Assembly (NCBI GenBank): GCA_965220245.1
Contig: CBDCPI010000008.1
Span: 682,001 to 746,000 of the forward strand
DNA length: 64,000 nt
Origin: CBDCPI01 sp965220245
GTDB lineage: Bacteria; Chloroflexota; Dehalococcoidia; Lucifugimonadales; UBA3495
Reading direction: 5' to 3'
Shown: one piece after another, positions 24,768-32,443 of the stretch
Layout: each line of letters opens with the position of its first letter
Numbering within the stretch: the first letter of the stretch is position 1
Translations under genes and position numbers: made by a program
Notes under the pieces: generated by a model
What the model saw: the letters and a program-made list of their open reading frames with translations, nothing else
What the model was told of the DNA's origin: nothing
The model's database searches: none

Positions 24768-24878
24768 CCTATTGTGCAACGTGGTCTGTCATTTATTGAG
24801 TTCATGCTTCAGAGGCCCCGCCGCCGCTATGGCGGAATTCCCGAAGCCGCCGGGGCACGTGATATACTGTGAGCAGAT

Positions 24879-25901
24879 ATGGAGCAAGTAAACCTCAGCC
24901 GTTACGAAGATGCCGGTAGGCTGGCTTCAGGGGCAGACTACGAGGTCCGGGCGGCGGTAGACCGGGAGACGGGCGAAGAAGTGGTGCTCAAGCGCCCGGT
25001 ACCGCAAATGATTAGCCGTCAACTCCACGGCAACACCGAAGCCCGCACCGAACGGACCCTTAGAGTCCACCAAGAGTTGGGCAGCGCTCTGCCCGGAATG
25101 GTTCCAATCCTCGGATACACCGAGCCGGCGATTCACGACAGCTACTTTGGCGACTCCTTGGGGCAAGCCTACCGGGTGACGGTGGAAGAGCGGGCTGTGG
25201 GAATCCCGCTTTTCGTCGGAAACCCCAGAGCCCGCATTACCGGGGTCCCGGTCGGTTTAGGCCAAAACCTGTTTGCTCTGTTCCCGCCGCCGCCCGCTTC
25301 CGGTCAGCCTGCTTTTCCGATACACCAACAGCTATTGGACTTGGCAGAAGGTTTTCTAAAGGCTGGTTACGTTCTTTTGGATATGGGTCCTCAAAACATC
25401 TTTTACCGGCCCGCAACGGCCCAGATCACCGTCATTGACATTGGTACATTGGCAGCGACGGACGAGGAGCCGAGCCCCAGAGGAATCCCGCCCAAGGACC
25501 TCCACGATTTTTGCTTGGAAACCCTCAAGTATTACACTACCCCGCAACATCCTCCCACCGAAGCTGCCGGGTATCGCGACCCTCACAGCATGAGGCCGAT
25601 TGTCCGCTTCGAGGAGGAATTGAACGCCATGACCCAAAGCTTCGACCAACCCGGCGATCCGGTCCATGCCGCTGCGCTGCACGTTATCGAGATGGTGCGA
25701 AACCGAAGTTATTCCGGCATCGACGGCTTTAGAAAAGACCTTGCTTCTTATCTCGACGAGGTAGGCGGCCGCGATAAAGAGCTGTTCGACCAAACACCGG
25801 TGCGGGGAGCTTGGGCCGAGGCCTTGGGGTGGCTGCGCGGCGACTACTGGCAACGATTCTCCTTCGATCCCGAAACTGAGTTGGCGGCCTTCGATGGCTG
25901 A
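24879..25901 (+). CDS. Serine/threonine-protein-kinase-like protein
   Basis: This 340-residue protein has a kinase-like fold. Lys38 (VVLKRP) fits the ATP-binding lysine. The catalytic loop reads LLDMGPQNIFY with Asp168 and Asn173 kept but the HR and the loop Lys replaced, and VIDIGTLA gives the metal Asp187 in place of DFG. The glycine loop is atypical (ASGADYEVRAA). It is thus a divergent, possibly active kinase, cytosolic with no membrane segment. A PP2C-like phosphatase gene follows after 151 bases, a typical reversible-phosphorylation pair. ATP binding is inferred. Confidence 0.7.
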   Translation: MEQVNLSRYEDAGRLASGADYEVRAAVDRETGEEVVLKRPVPQMISRQLHGNTEARTERTLRVHQELGSALPGMVPILGYTEPAIHDSYFGDSLGQAYRVTVEERAVGIPLFVGNPRARITGVPVGLGQNLFALFPPPPASGQPAFPIHQQLLDLAEGFLKAGYVLLDMGPQNIFYRPATAQITVIDIGTLAATDEEPSPRGIPPKDLHDFCLETLKYYTTPQHPPTEAAGYRDPHSMRPIVRFEEELNAMTQSFDQPGDPVHAAALHVIEMVRNRSYSGIDGFRKDLASYLDEVGGRDKELFDQTPVRGAWAEALGWLRGDYWQRFSFDPETELAAFDG

Positions 25902-25913
25902 TTCATCTATTAC

Positions 25914-25974
25914 TGATGCCGCAACCGATATTACTGATGCCGCAACCGAGCTCGCTTCTTTCGACTGCTGATTC
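25914..25974 (+). repeat. Short direct repeats and echo of the kinase 3' end
   Basis: ATTACTGATGCCGCAACCGA occurs twice in a row (25914 and 25935). Next, the stretch near 25950-25972 (GAGCTCGCTTCTTTCGACTG then CTGATTC) echoes the end of the kinase gene (GAGTTGGCGGCCTTCGATGG then CTGATTC). This looks like a small local duplication of the gene end. Confidence 0.6.
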
Positions 25975-26052
25975 GTACTCTGACGAGGCAGTTCCCCGTA
26001 GAGTTTCAAAACTACCCTGTCAACCCATGAAGTCCCCGCGAGGAAGTGCATT

Positions 26053-26733
26053 ATGCTGACCAGCACCTTTGCAACTTTACAGGACAATTCAGCCCACGGA
26101 GACGACAGTCTTCTAATCCGGGACTTGGGCAATAATCGGTTCCTGGACGTAGTGATGGACGGGGTGACCGGACACGGCGGCGATGAGGCCAGCCGTTCGT
26201 TGAAGGAGGCCTTAGAAGAAGCCACCATAGGGTCTATTGACGACGTAGAAGAGGTCCTTCGGAGCGTCAACGAGGAGTTCTTTCAGGTGGGGGGAGGCCA
26301 TTTCCTGCTAACCACCGTCTCGGCGGCGCTCTACCTTGGCGAAAAGTTGCAAGTGCTCGGCGCTGGAGACAGCCCGGTCTTTCTGGTGGGACCGGACTCC
26401 TTTCAGCAGGTCGCCGGGCGAGTTGGCGGCTTCCTTCACGTCGGCGTGGCCCGGGCCATCGGAGCTAGTCCTGACCTGCCCAACTTGAGCCGCACCGAGG
26501 CCGACCTTGGCCCGGGGACCCGGCTGATTTTGGCTACCGATGGGTTGACCGATAACGTCTTGACCGAAGACCTGCTGCGGATGATCCGCCAAGCGGCTAC
26601 CCCGGAGGAGGCGGCCCGGGAAATCGACGGCGTCATCGAGACTTATCTGCGAGAAGGCCGGATGCCGGAGCAGTTGGGACGCCGGTTCCGACATGACGAC
26701 CGCTCCGGCATCTTCCGGTTCTTTGACGGCTAA
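26053..26733 (+). CDS. PP2C-family protein phosphatase-like
   Basis: This 226-residue protein has the metal-binding aspartates of PPM/PP2C phosphatases: Asp36-Gly37 in VVMDGVTGHGG, GAGDS at 104-107, Asp163-Gly164 in LATDGLTDN and Asp215-Asp216 in RHDDRSGIFRF. The length fits a compact bacterial member. It removes phosphate from Ser/Thr, possibly reversing the kinase-like protein encoded just before it. GAGGAAG precedes the ATG. It is soluble and cytosolic. Conserved residues support activity more strongly than those of the kinase. Confidence 0.82.
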   Translation: MLTSTFATLQDNSAHGDDSLLIRDLGNNRFLDVVMDGVTGHGGDEASRSLKEALEEATIGSIDDVEEVLRSVNEEFFQVGGGHFLLTTVSAALYLGEKLQVLGAGDSPVFLVGPDSFQQVAGRVGGFLHVGVARAIGASPDLPNLSRTEADLGPGTRLILATDGLTDNVLTEDLLRMIRQAATPEEAAREIDGVIETYLREGRMPEQLGRRFRHDDRSGIFRFFDG

Positions 26734-26845
26734 GGTCAATCCGGCTCATGTAGATTAGAATTGACTGGTGGAGTGGCAAATCAATATCCCGCTACCGGTG
26801 CCGCTGCGGTCCCGGTGGTGCTGATTGGATAGCAAGGTGGAGTTA

Positions 26846-27043
26846 ATGGCTGCCGACACCGAACCATGGCGGGCCTTGGGCCGCGTCGAGGAAGGCCAGC
26901 GCAGCCTTGAAGCCGGGCAACGCCGCCTGGATGAAGGACTGCGGGAGACCAACAAGCGCATCGACCGGCTAACGCTGATTATCCTGGGCGCAACTGGTGC
27001 CATCATCACCACGGTAATCGCCACGCGGGTACTCGGTGGCTGA
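26846..27043 (+). CDS. Small tail-anchored coiled-coil protein
   Basis: This 65-residue protein has an amphipathic, probably coiled-coil region (residues 8-42) followed by one membrane helix, LTLIILGATGAIITTVIATR, at the C-terminus. It is clearly related to the gene at 46753-46950 (WRALGRVEEG versus WRAIGRLEGD, similar tails) and more loosely to 43707-43886. AAGGTGGAG lies before the ATG at 26846; an upstream TTG is rejected. XhlA-like or membrane-tether functions are possible, but no function is assigned. Confidence 0.65.
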   Translation: MAADTEPWRALGRVEEGQRSLEAGQRRLDEGLRETNKRIDRLTLIILGATGAIITTVIATRVLGG

Positions 27044-27190
27044 CGGCGCCCCACAGCGGACCTCGGGGCCAACACTGGCCCTAACTCGGTCTGTGGCCCC
27101 TTGTGGCAAAAAAGTCAAACTTGTTAAAATGCAGCCGCTCAGCCCTCGAAGCGCAATACTGAGGTTCAGGTAACATAAGGAGTTGAAATA

Positions 27191-28279
27191 GTGGGCAAAA
27201 TAAGAGTCGCCATCATTGGAGTGGGGAATTGCGCGTCCTCCCTCATCCAGGGGATCCACAAGTACGTGGAAATCCCCGAGGGCGAAGCTGTCCCGGGCCT
27301 GATGCACTCCAAAATCGGTGACTACCGGATTGAAGACATCGACGTAGTGGCCGCTTTCGATATCGACGAGAACAAAGTGGGAAAAGACCTATCGGAAGCT
27401 ATCTTCACCGAGCCTAACAACACCCTGAAGTTTACCGACGTACCGTATCTGGGGGTGCCGGTAGACCGGGGAATGACCCACGACAGCATCGGAAAATACG
27501 TCGCGCCCTTGGTTAAGAAGTCCCCGCATCCCACCGCCAACATCGTCGGCATCCTGAAGGAACGGGAAGTCGACGTCGTGATCAACTACCTGCCGGTGGG
27601 TAGCGAAGACGCCACTAAGTGGTATGTGGAACAGATCCTGAACGCCAACTGCGGCATGGTCAACTGCATTCCGGTGTTTCTGGCCCGGGAGGCCTACTGG
27701 CGCCAACGGTTCGAGGAAAAATCCTTGCCCATCATCGGCGACGACATCAAGTCCCAGGTCGGGGCCACCATACTCCACCGCCTCCTTACCCGGTTGTTCG
27801 AAGATCGAGGCGCCGAAATCGATAATACCTACCAGCTTAACTTCGGCGGAAATACCGACTTCTTGAACATGCTGGAGCGAGAACGCCTGGTTTCCAAGAA
27901 AATTTCCAAGACCGGCTCGGTTACTTCCCAGATGGACGAGGAAATCCATCCGGATAACATTCACATCGGGCCCAGCGACCACGTGCCTTGGCTGCAAGAC
28001 CGGAAATGGTGCTACGTTCGGTTGGAAGGGAAGGTGTTCGGAGGGGCCCCGGTCAGTATCGAAGCCAAGCTGGAGGTGTGGGACAGCCCCAACTCCGCCG
28101 GGGTCGTGGTCGACGCCATTCGCTGCACCAAGTTGGCTTTGGACCGGGGGCTCGGTGGGGCCATCAAGGGCCCCAGCGCTTACTTCATGAAATCCCCGCC
28201 GGAACAATTCACCGACGACGTGGCCCGGGAAATGGTGGAGGTCTTTATCGCCGACCGGCCTCCTGAAATGCCAGAGTGA
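27191..28279 (+). CDS. ino1: myo-Inositol-1-phosphate synthase
   Basis: This 362-residue enzyme starts at GTG with AAGGAG about 8 bases upstream. It converts glucose 6-phosphate to 1D-myo-inositol 3-phosphate with NAD. The NAD fold opens IIGVGNCASSLIQG, typical of bacterial/archaeal Ino1; INYLPVGSEDATKWYVEQIL and GDDIKSQVGATILHRLL are core motifs, the second carrying the catalytic Lys region. It is the first gene of a three-gene run with a GT4 glycosyltransferase (45-base gap) and a CDP-alcohol transferase (overlapping). It supplies inositol for phosphatidylinositol or related lipids. Confidence 0.92.
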   Translation: MGKIRVAIIGVGNCASSLIQGIHKYVEIPEGEAVPGLMHSKIGDYRIEDIDVVAAFDIDENKVGKDLSEAIFTEPNNTLKFTDVPYLGVPVDRGMTHDSIGKYVAPLVKKSPHPTANIVGILKEREVDVVINYLPVGSEDATKWYVEQILNANCGMVNCIPVFLAREAYWRQRFEEKSLPIIGDDIKSQVGATILHRLLTRLFEDRGAEIDNTYQLNFGGNTDFLNMLERERLVSKKISKTGSVTSQMDEEIHPDNIHIGPSDHVPWLQDRKWCYVRLEGKVFGGAPVSIEAKLEVWDSPNSAGVVVDAIRCTKLALDRGLGGAIKGPSAYFMKSPPEQFTDDVAREMVEVFIADRPPEMPE

Positions 28280-28324
28280 CCACCTAAACCGCTCGGACCT
28301 GTTGGACAAGACCGGAGCTGCAAA

Positions 28325-29455
28325 GTGAAAATCGCGATGGTGTCGCCATACGATTTTACCTGGCCAGGTGGGGTTACTGCCCACGTGACCCAGTTGGCCC
28401 GCGAATTGGGACGGTCCGGACACGAAGTACAGGTCCTAGCGCCCCACTCGTCATCCAGAGAAAGCTCCGACGCCGACCGGTTCGTGCCTCTAGGAAGATC
28501 GGTGCCCCTGCCCAGCGGCGGCTCCATTGCGCGAGTTTGTTTGTCTTGGTGGCTCTATCCCAAGGTGCGGGAACTTCTCCGGCGGGAAAAGTTCGACATC
28601 GTTCACCTCCATGAACCGATGGCTCCGATCCTGCCCTTGTGCGTACTGGAATTTTCTCACTCGGTCAACATCGGCACCTTCCACGCCTCCTACAGCCATC
28701 AACATCTCTATACGTTGACCCATCCGATTATCAAGCGATGGCACCGGCGGCTTCATGGGGGCATTGCAGTCTCGGCCGCCGCCCACCGCTACGTGAATAA
28801 CGCCTTTCCCGCCGATTACAAGATTATCCCCAACGGCATCGATGTCGACCACTTTGCTGGCAACCCGGACCCTTGGCCCCAATTTCGCGATGGCAAGACC
28901 AACATCCTGTTTGTAGGCCGCTTGGAGAAGCGAAAGGGGCTGAAATATCTGCTGGACGCTTACAGTCGACTGAAATGGGACCGGCCCGACATTCGTCTGA
29001 TCGTCGTTGGCCCCGGTCATCCGGACCGGGACAGCTTCCGCATCATTGGCGCCCGCGGATTGGACGATGTGGTGTTCGCCGGCAAAGTTTCTTACGACGA
29101 TTTGGCCCGCTACTATGCGAGCGCCGACATTTTTTGCTCTCCGGCAACCGGCGCCGAGAGCTTTGGTATCGTGCTGGTGGAGGCAATGGCAGCCGGCAAG
29201 CCGGTGGTTGTTTCCGAAATCGAAGGATACAAAGGCATTGTGACCCACGGACACCAAGGGCTGCTCTTCCCCCGCCAAGACCCGGAGGCTCTCGCCGGGT
29301 CTCTGGCTTTGCTGGTCAACAATCCGGACCTGGCGCGGCGTATGGGCGCCAAAGGCCGCCAGTCGGTGGAAGAGTACCGCTGGTCGGTAGTCGCGTCTCA
29401 AGTCGAGTCCTACTACCAAGACTGTTTGGGTGCCGCTAATGGCTTTGCCCGTTAG
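28325..29455 (+). CDS. GT4-family glycosyltransferase, PimA-like
   Basis: This 376-residue protein starts at GTG. It has the GT-B layout: N-terminal MVSPYDFTWPGGVTAHVTQL, the acceptor-site HLHEPMAPILP, and the donor-site ATGAESFGIVLVEAMAAGKP (EX7E motif) before PVVVSEI. The sequence is closest in style to actinobacterial PimA, which adds mannose from GDP-mannose to phosphatidylinositol. Position between ino1 and a CDP-alcohol phosphatidyltransferase supports this, but other GT4 acceptors are not excluded. It acts at the cytoplasmic membrane face. It overlaps the next gene. Confidence 0.82.
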   Translation: MKIAMVSPYDFTWPGGVTAHVTQLARELGRSGHEVQVLAPHSSSRESSDADRFVPLGRSVPLPSGGSIARVCLSWWLYPKVRELLRREKFDIVHLHEPMAPILPLCVLEFSHSVNIGTFHASYSHQHLYTLTHPIIKRWHRRLHGGIAVSAAAHRYVNNAFPADYKIIPNGIDVDHFAGNPDPWPQFRDGKTNILFVGRLEKRKGLKYLLDAYSRLKWDRPDIRLIVVGPGHPDRDSFRIIGARGLDDVVFAGKVSYDDLARYYASADIFCSPATGAESFGIVLVEAMAAGKPVVVSEIEGYKGIVTHGHQGLLFPRQDPEALAGSLALLVNNPDLARRMGAKGRQSVEEYRWSVVASQVESYYQDCLGAANGFAR

Positions 29456-30050
29456 AGACCAGTTTAGGTCGGCGCTGCTCCGCTACGTCGAAGTTCCGGG
29501 CGCCCGTTTTCTTCACGCCCTGAAAATCACCCCTACCGCGGTCACCCTTCTGGGCTTCGGTCTGACTGTGGCAGCGGCCTGCTTGGTTGGCTTCGGCTGG
29601 CTCTTGGCCGGGGGCTTGGTGTTCTTGGCCGGAAGCAGCCTGGACTTGATGGACGGCGCCTTGGCCCGGCTTACCCGGACCGAGAGTCCCTTTGGCGCCC
29701 TGCTCGACTCCATGTTCGACCGGTTGGGCGAGGCCGCTCTCTTGTTTGGCCTGGCGGTCCACGCATTATTGGCGGACTACGGCGATAATTACCGGCTGTT
29801 CTTCATAGTTGTTATCCTGCTGGCCCTGATCTTCTCCCAGGGTGTCAGCTACTTGCGCGCCCGGGGCGAAGGGCTCGGGGTCTTTACCCGCGCCGGAGTT
29901 ATGACCCGCCCGGAACGGGTGGTGCTATTGGCAGTGGGGTTGCTGGCCGGCCAGATTGAATGGTTCCTGCTGGCCATCGCAATCGTGTCCTGCTTTACCC
30001 TGTTCCAGCGGATGTTCACCATTCGCAACATGTTGAGCAAGGGTGGCTAA
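29439..30050 (+). CDS. CDP-alcohol phosphatidyltransferase (probable PI-phosphate synthase)
   Basis: This 203-residue integral membrane protein has the family motif D-G-x2-A-R-x8-G-x3-D-x3-D: MDGALARLTRTESPFGALLD then SMFDR, with all four Asp kept. About six membrane helices follow the pattern of the family. It joins CDP-diacylglycerol to a polar alcohol; next to ino1 the acceptor is probably inositol phosphate. The ATG at 29439 lies inside the glycosyltransferase end, overlapping by 17 bases; an upstream GTG at 29430 is possible. Phosphatidylglycerol phosphate synthesis is the main alternative. Confidence 0.82.
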   Translation: MALPVRDQFRSALLRYVEVPGARFLHALKITPTAVTLLGFGLTVAAACLVGFGWLLAGGLVFLAGSSLDLMDGALARLTRTESPFGALLDSMFDRLGEAALLFGLAVHALLADYGDNYRLFFIVVILLALIFSQGVSYLRARGEGLGVFTRAGVMTRPERVVLLAVGLLAGQIEWFLLAIAIVSCFTLFQRMFTIRNMLSKGG

Positions 30051-30103
30051 GCCGTAGGTTACCGTGTAAACTGGGGCCAGGTTAACATCGGCCCGCAACT
30101 GCC

Positions 30104-30261
30104 CAGGGTCTTTCAATTGTCATTCTGAAGGAGCCCTTTGACTTGGCTCAGGATAAACTCCGCGACTGAAGAATCTAAAGTCCTTGCCATGAATTAACCT
30201 TGGCTTACCGGAGGAATTTTAGACCCCTCACTCCGTTCGGGGTGACAATTAAAAGACCCTG
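30104..30261. mobile_element. MITE-like repeat, family B (copy B4)
   Basis: The termini CAGGGTCTTTCAATTGTCA and TGACAATTAAAAGACCCTG are near-perfect inverted repeats (18 of 19). The core has AATCTAAAGTCC and GAATTTTAGACCCC arms. The flanks GCAACTGCC (30095-30103) and GCAACATCC (30262-30270) match 7 of 9, a decayed 9-bp duplication. It lies between the CDP-alcohol transferase and the thioredoxin-fold gene. Confidence 0.75.
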
Positions 30262-30310
30262 GCAACATCCCGGTCTCTAGTTGAAGCGAGCTCTAGATGG
30301 AGCCCGGCCT

Positions 30311-31009
30311 ATGACGCAGCAAGTCCTTATCACCAATCAAAACAAGTCGCAGTTAAAGCGCACCTTCCGCAAGGACCTGAAGAATGAGGTCAAGCTGCGG
30401 TTGTTCACCCAGAAACCGTCCCCAGTGACCATTCCCGGCCGGGAATGCGCTTACTGCCTGCGTACCCAACAATTGATGGAAGAACTGGCGGCCCTCTCCC
30501 CCAAGCTGCATCTGGAGACGATAGACTTCTACCAAGAGAGCCAGGTTGCCAGTGACCAAGGGGTGACGCGGATACCGGCGATAGTTATGGGAGACGACGG
30601 CGCGTCCCGGGTGAAGTTCTACGGAATCCCCTTGGGATACGCCCTAGCCACGATTGTTGAAGACATCAAGACCATCTCCCGGGGAGTAAGCCCCCTTCGC
30701 ACCGACACTCGTAAGAAGCTCAGGCAGGTTAACAGGCCGGTACACATCCAGGTATTTATTACCCCCACAGACGTTGATTGCCCGTCCCAAGCCCGGCTGG
30801 CCCACGCCTTAGCCTTGGACTGCCCTCATATCACCGCCGATGTAATCGAGGTCCAGGAGTACCCGGCAATGGCCCAGTCCTACGGGGTCCGCTCGGTGCC
30901 GCTGACGGTGGTAAACGAGTATTCCAGGTGGACCGGAGTTACCCCGGAGGCCCTGTTGCTAGAGAAAGTGCTGGAAGTGGGGGTCGGTCCCCGCAACGGG
31001 TCGGCCTGA
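30311..31009 (+). CDS. Double thioredoxin-fold (protein disulfide oxidoreductase-like) protein
   Basis: This 232-residue protein has two thioredoxin-like halves as in archaeal PDO. The first half has the redox motif CAYC (Cys46, Cys49) and the cis-proline region RIPAIVM. The second half keeps the fold (YGVRSVPLTVVN) but the active site reads DCPSQ with a single Cys, so only one redox site is likely. It probably handles disulfides of cytosolic partners. The ATG at 30311 is preceded by GGAG; an upstream TTG is not favoured. RibH follows after 26 bases. Confidence 0.75.
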   Translation: MTQQVLITNQNKSQLKRTFRKDLKNEVKLRLFTQKPSPVTIPGRECAYCLRTQQLMEELAALSPKLHLETIDFYQESQVASDQGVTRIPAIVMGDDGASRVKFYGIPLGYALATIVEDIKTISRGVSPLRTDTRKKLRQVNRPVHIQVFITPTDVDCPSQARLAHALALDCPHITADVIEVQEYPAMAQSYGVRSVPLTVVNEYSRWTGVTPEALLLEKVLEVGVGPRNGSA

Positions 31010-31035
31010 GCCAATTTGGACCAGGAGCTAGTAGT

Positions 31036-31509
31036 TTGCCCAGAGAGCTTAAGGGAGACCTGAACGGCCAAGGACTTCGGGTGGCGGTGGTGGTGGCCCG
31101 GTTCAATGAGATTGTAACCCGCGAATTGCTCCACGGCGCCGTGGAAACGTTGACCCGGTACGGTGTCAGAGACGAAGACATCTCCATTGCCTGGGTCGCG
31201 GGTTCCTTCGAGCTACCGGTGGTGGCCAAGACTTTCGCCAATACCGGAACCTACGACTCGGTGGTCTGCCTTGGCGCGGTGATTCGAGGTGAGACCAGTC
31301 ACTACGACATGGTGGCGGGGCAGGCATCCGGCGGGACCGGGTCCGTGGGGCTCGAGACCGGGGTGCCAACTATATTCGGCGTGCTCACTACCGAGACTAT
31401 GGACCAAGCGATTAACCGCGCCGGAGGAAAATCCGGCAACATCGGCAGCAGCGCCGCGGTGACCGCTATCGAGACCGCCCGCTTGGTGCAGGCCATTAAG
31501 ACGGGTTGA
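31036..31509 (+). CDS. ribH: 6,7-Dimethyl-8-ribityllumazine synthase
   Basis: This 157-residue protein catalyses the penultimate step of riboflavin synthesis, condensing 5-amino-6-ribitylaminouracil with dihydroxybutanone phosphate. Motifs: RFNE near residue 23, GSFELPV at 56-62, GAVIRGETSHYD with catalytic His89, and PTIFGVLTT. The start is TTG at 31036 with AGGAG about 9 bases upstream. Longer frames reaching back into the previous gene have no family similarity and are rejected. No other rib gene is nearby; flavin demand is consistent with the many flavoproteins here. Confidence 0.93.
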   Translation: MPRELKGDLNGQGLRVAVVVARFNEIVTRELLHGAVETLTRYGVRDEDISIAWVAGSFELPVVAKTFANTGTYDSVVCLGAVIRGETSHYDMVAGQASGGTGSVGLETGVPTIFGVLTTETMDQAINRAGGKSGNIGSSAAVTAIETARLVQAIKTG

Positions 31510-31533
31510 GCGCCGACGGCGCTGGAGAATGTC

Positions 31534-32436
31534 GTGGACTTTGGCGTAACGATACCCAATAACTGGGGAATCGAAGACCCTCAAGAGGTGCTCTCTCTGG
31601 GGCCATTGGCCGAGGGGCTGGGATACGACTCGGTGTGGGTGATGGACCACCTGTTTAACACCGGGTACATCCGGGAGCGGTTGGAAAACCGGCCCTATTA
31701 CCATCCCCTGTCCACCCTATCCTACTTGTCGGCGACCACCAGCAGGGTCTTACTGGGCACTTCGGTCTTGGTGCTGCCGTATCACAATCCGGTGGAACTT
31801 GCGAAATACGCGGCGACCTTGGACCAGATATCCGGAGGCCGCGTGACATTGGGCGTGGGTGTCGGCGCGATGCCCGAGGAATTCGACGCCCTAGGAATCC
31901 CGATGCGCCAACGAGGGTCGCTCACCGACGAGTCCATTGCGATCATGAAGGAGCTGTGGACCAACCCGCACCCCAGCTACCACAGTCGGCGCTGGGGTTT
32001 TGACGACCTGCGATTCTCCCCCAAGCCCTTGCAAGAACCCCATATTCCATTGTGGATTGGAGGGTCCAGCCCCGGGGCCATCCGAAGGGCCGCTACTGCC
32101 GGAGACGGCTGGCATCCAACCGGACTATCCCCCGAGGAGTATAGCTTGGGCCGCCGTGAGATCAGCGAGCAAGCAACGGCTGCGGGCCGGGACCCGGGGT
32201 CGATAACCATGTCTACCCGGGTCGAGGTGGAGGTGCACGGCGGGCCGTCCAGCCCCAGGGCAGCCGGTCGCGCCCGAGTCCCGGGAGACGACCCCCAAGG
32301 AGTAATTGCCGCCATCGAGGCTTACCAGACCGCCGGGGTTCAGCACGTGGTCTTGGCCCTCAACTCAGGCGACGTTCCCGCCATCAGGTCCCTCATGGAA
32401 AGTCTCGCCGAACACGTGCTCCCCCACTTCAGGTAG
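31534..32436 (+). CDS. LLM-class (luciferase-like) oxidoreductase, probably F420-dependent
   Basis: This 300-residue TIM-barrel protein begins at GTG. It has DFGVTIPNNWGIED, LGYDSVWVMDHLFN, RVLLGTSVLVLPYHNPVELAK, SGGRVTLGVGVGAMPEEF and IPLWIGGSSPGAIRRAA, the standard succession of LLM F420-dependent dehydrogenase or reductase motifs (TIGR03619-like). It uses reduced or oxidised F420, or FMN, on an unknown substrate. It is 24 bases after ribH, so cotranscription with flavin synthesis is plausible. It is only distantly similar to the LLM protein at 4890-5843. Confidence 0.88.
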   Translation: MDFGVTIPNNWGIEDPQEVLSLGPLAEGLGYDSVWVMDHLFNTGYIRERLENRPYYHPLSTLSYLSATTSRVLLGTSVLVLPYHNPVELAKYAATLDQISGGRVTLGVGVGAMPEEFDALGIPMRQRGSLTDESIAIMKELWTNPHPSYHSRRWGFDDLRFSPKPLQEPHIPLWIGGSSPGAIRRAATAGDGWHPTGLSPEEYSLGRREISEQATAAGRDPGSITMSTRVEVEVHGGPSSPRAAGRARVPGDDPQGVIAAIEAYQTAGVQHVVLALNSGDVPAIRSLMESLAEHVLPHFR

Positions 32437-32443
32437 AGCGGTT

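Noticed and set aside
27389..28423. Minus-strand frame over ino1
   Set aside because: Ino1 motifs are unequivocal on the other strand; this is a codon-bias shadow.
28490..29419. Minus-strand frame over the GT4 gene
   Set aside because: It is antisense to the glycosyltransferase and has no signature of its own.
30778..31035. N-terminal extension of RibH
   Set aside because: It would overlap the thioredoxin-fold gene by 232 bases, has no lumazine synthase similarity, and a TTG with a good ribosome site lies at 31036.
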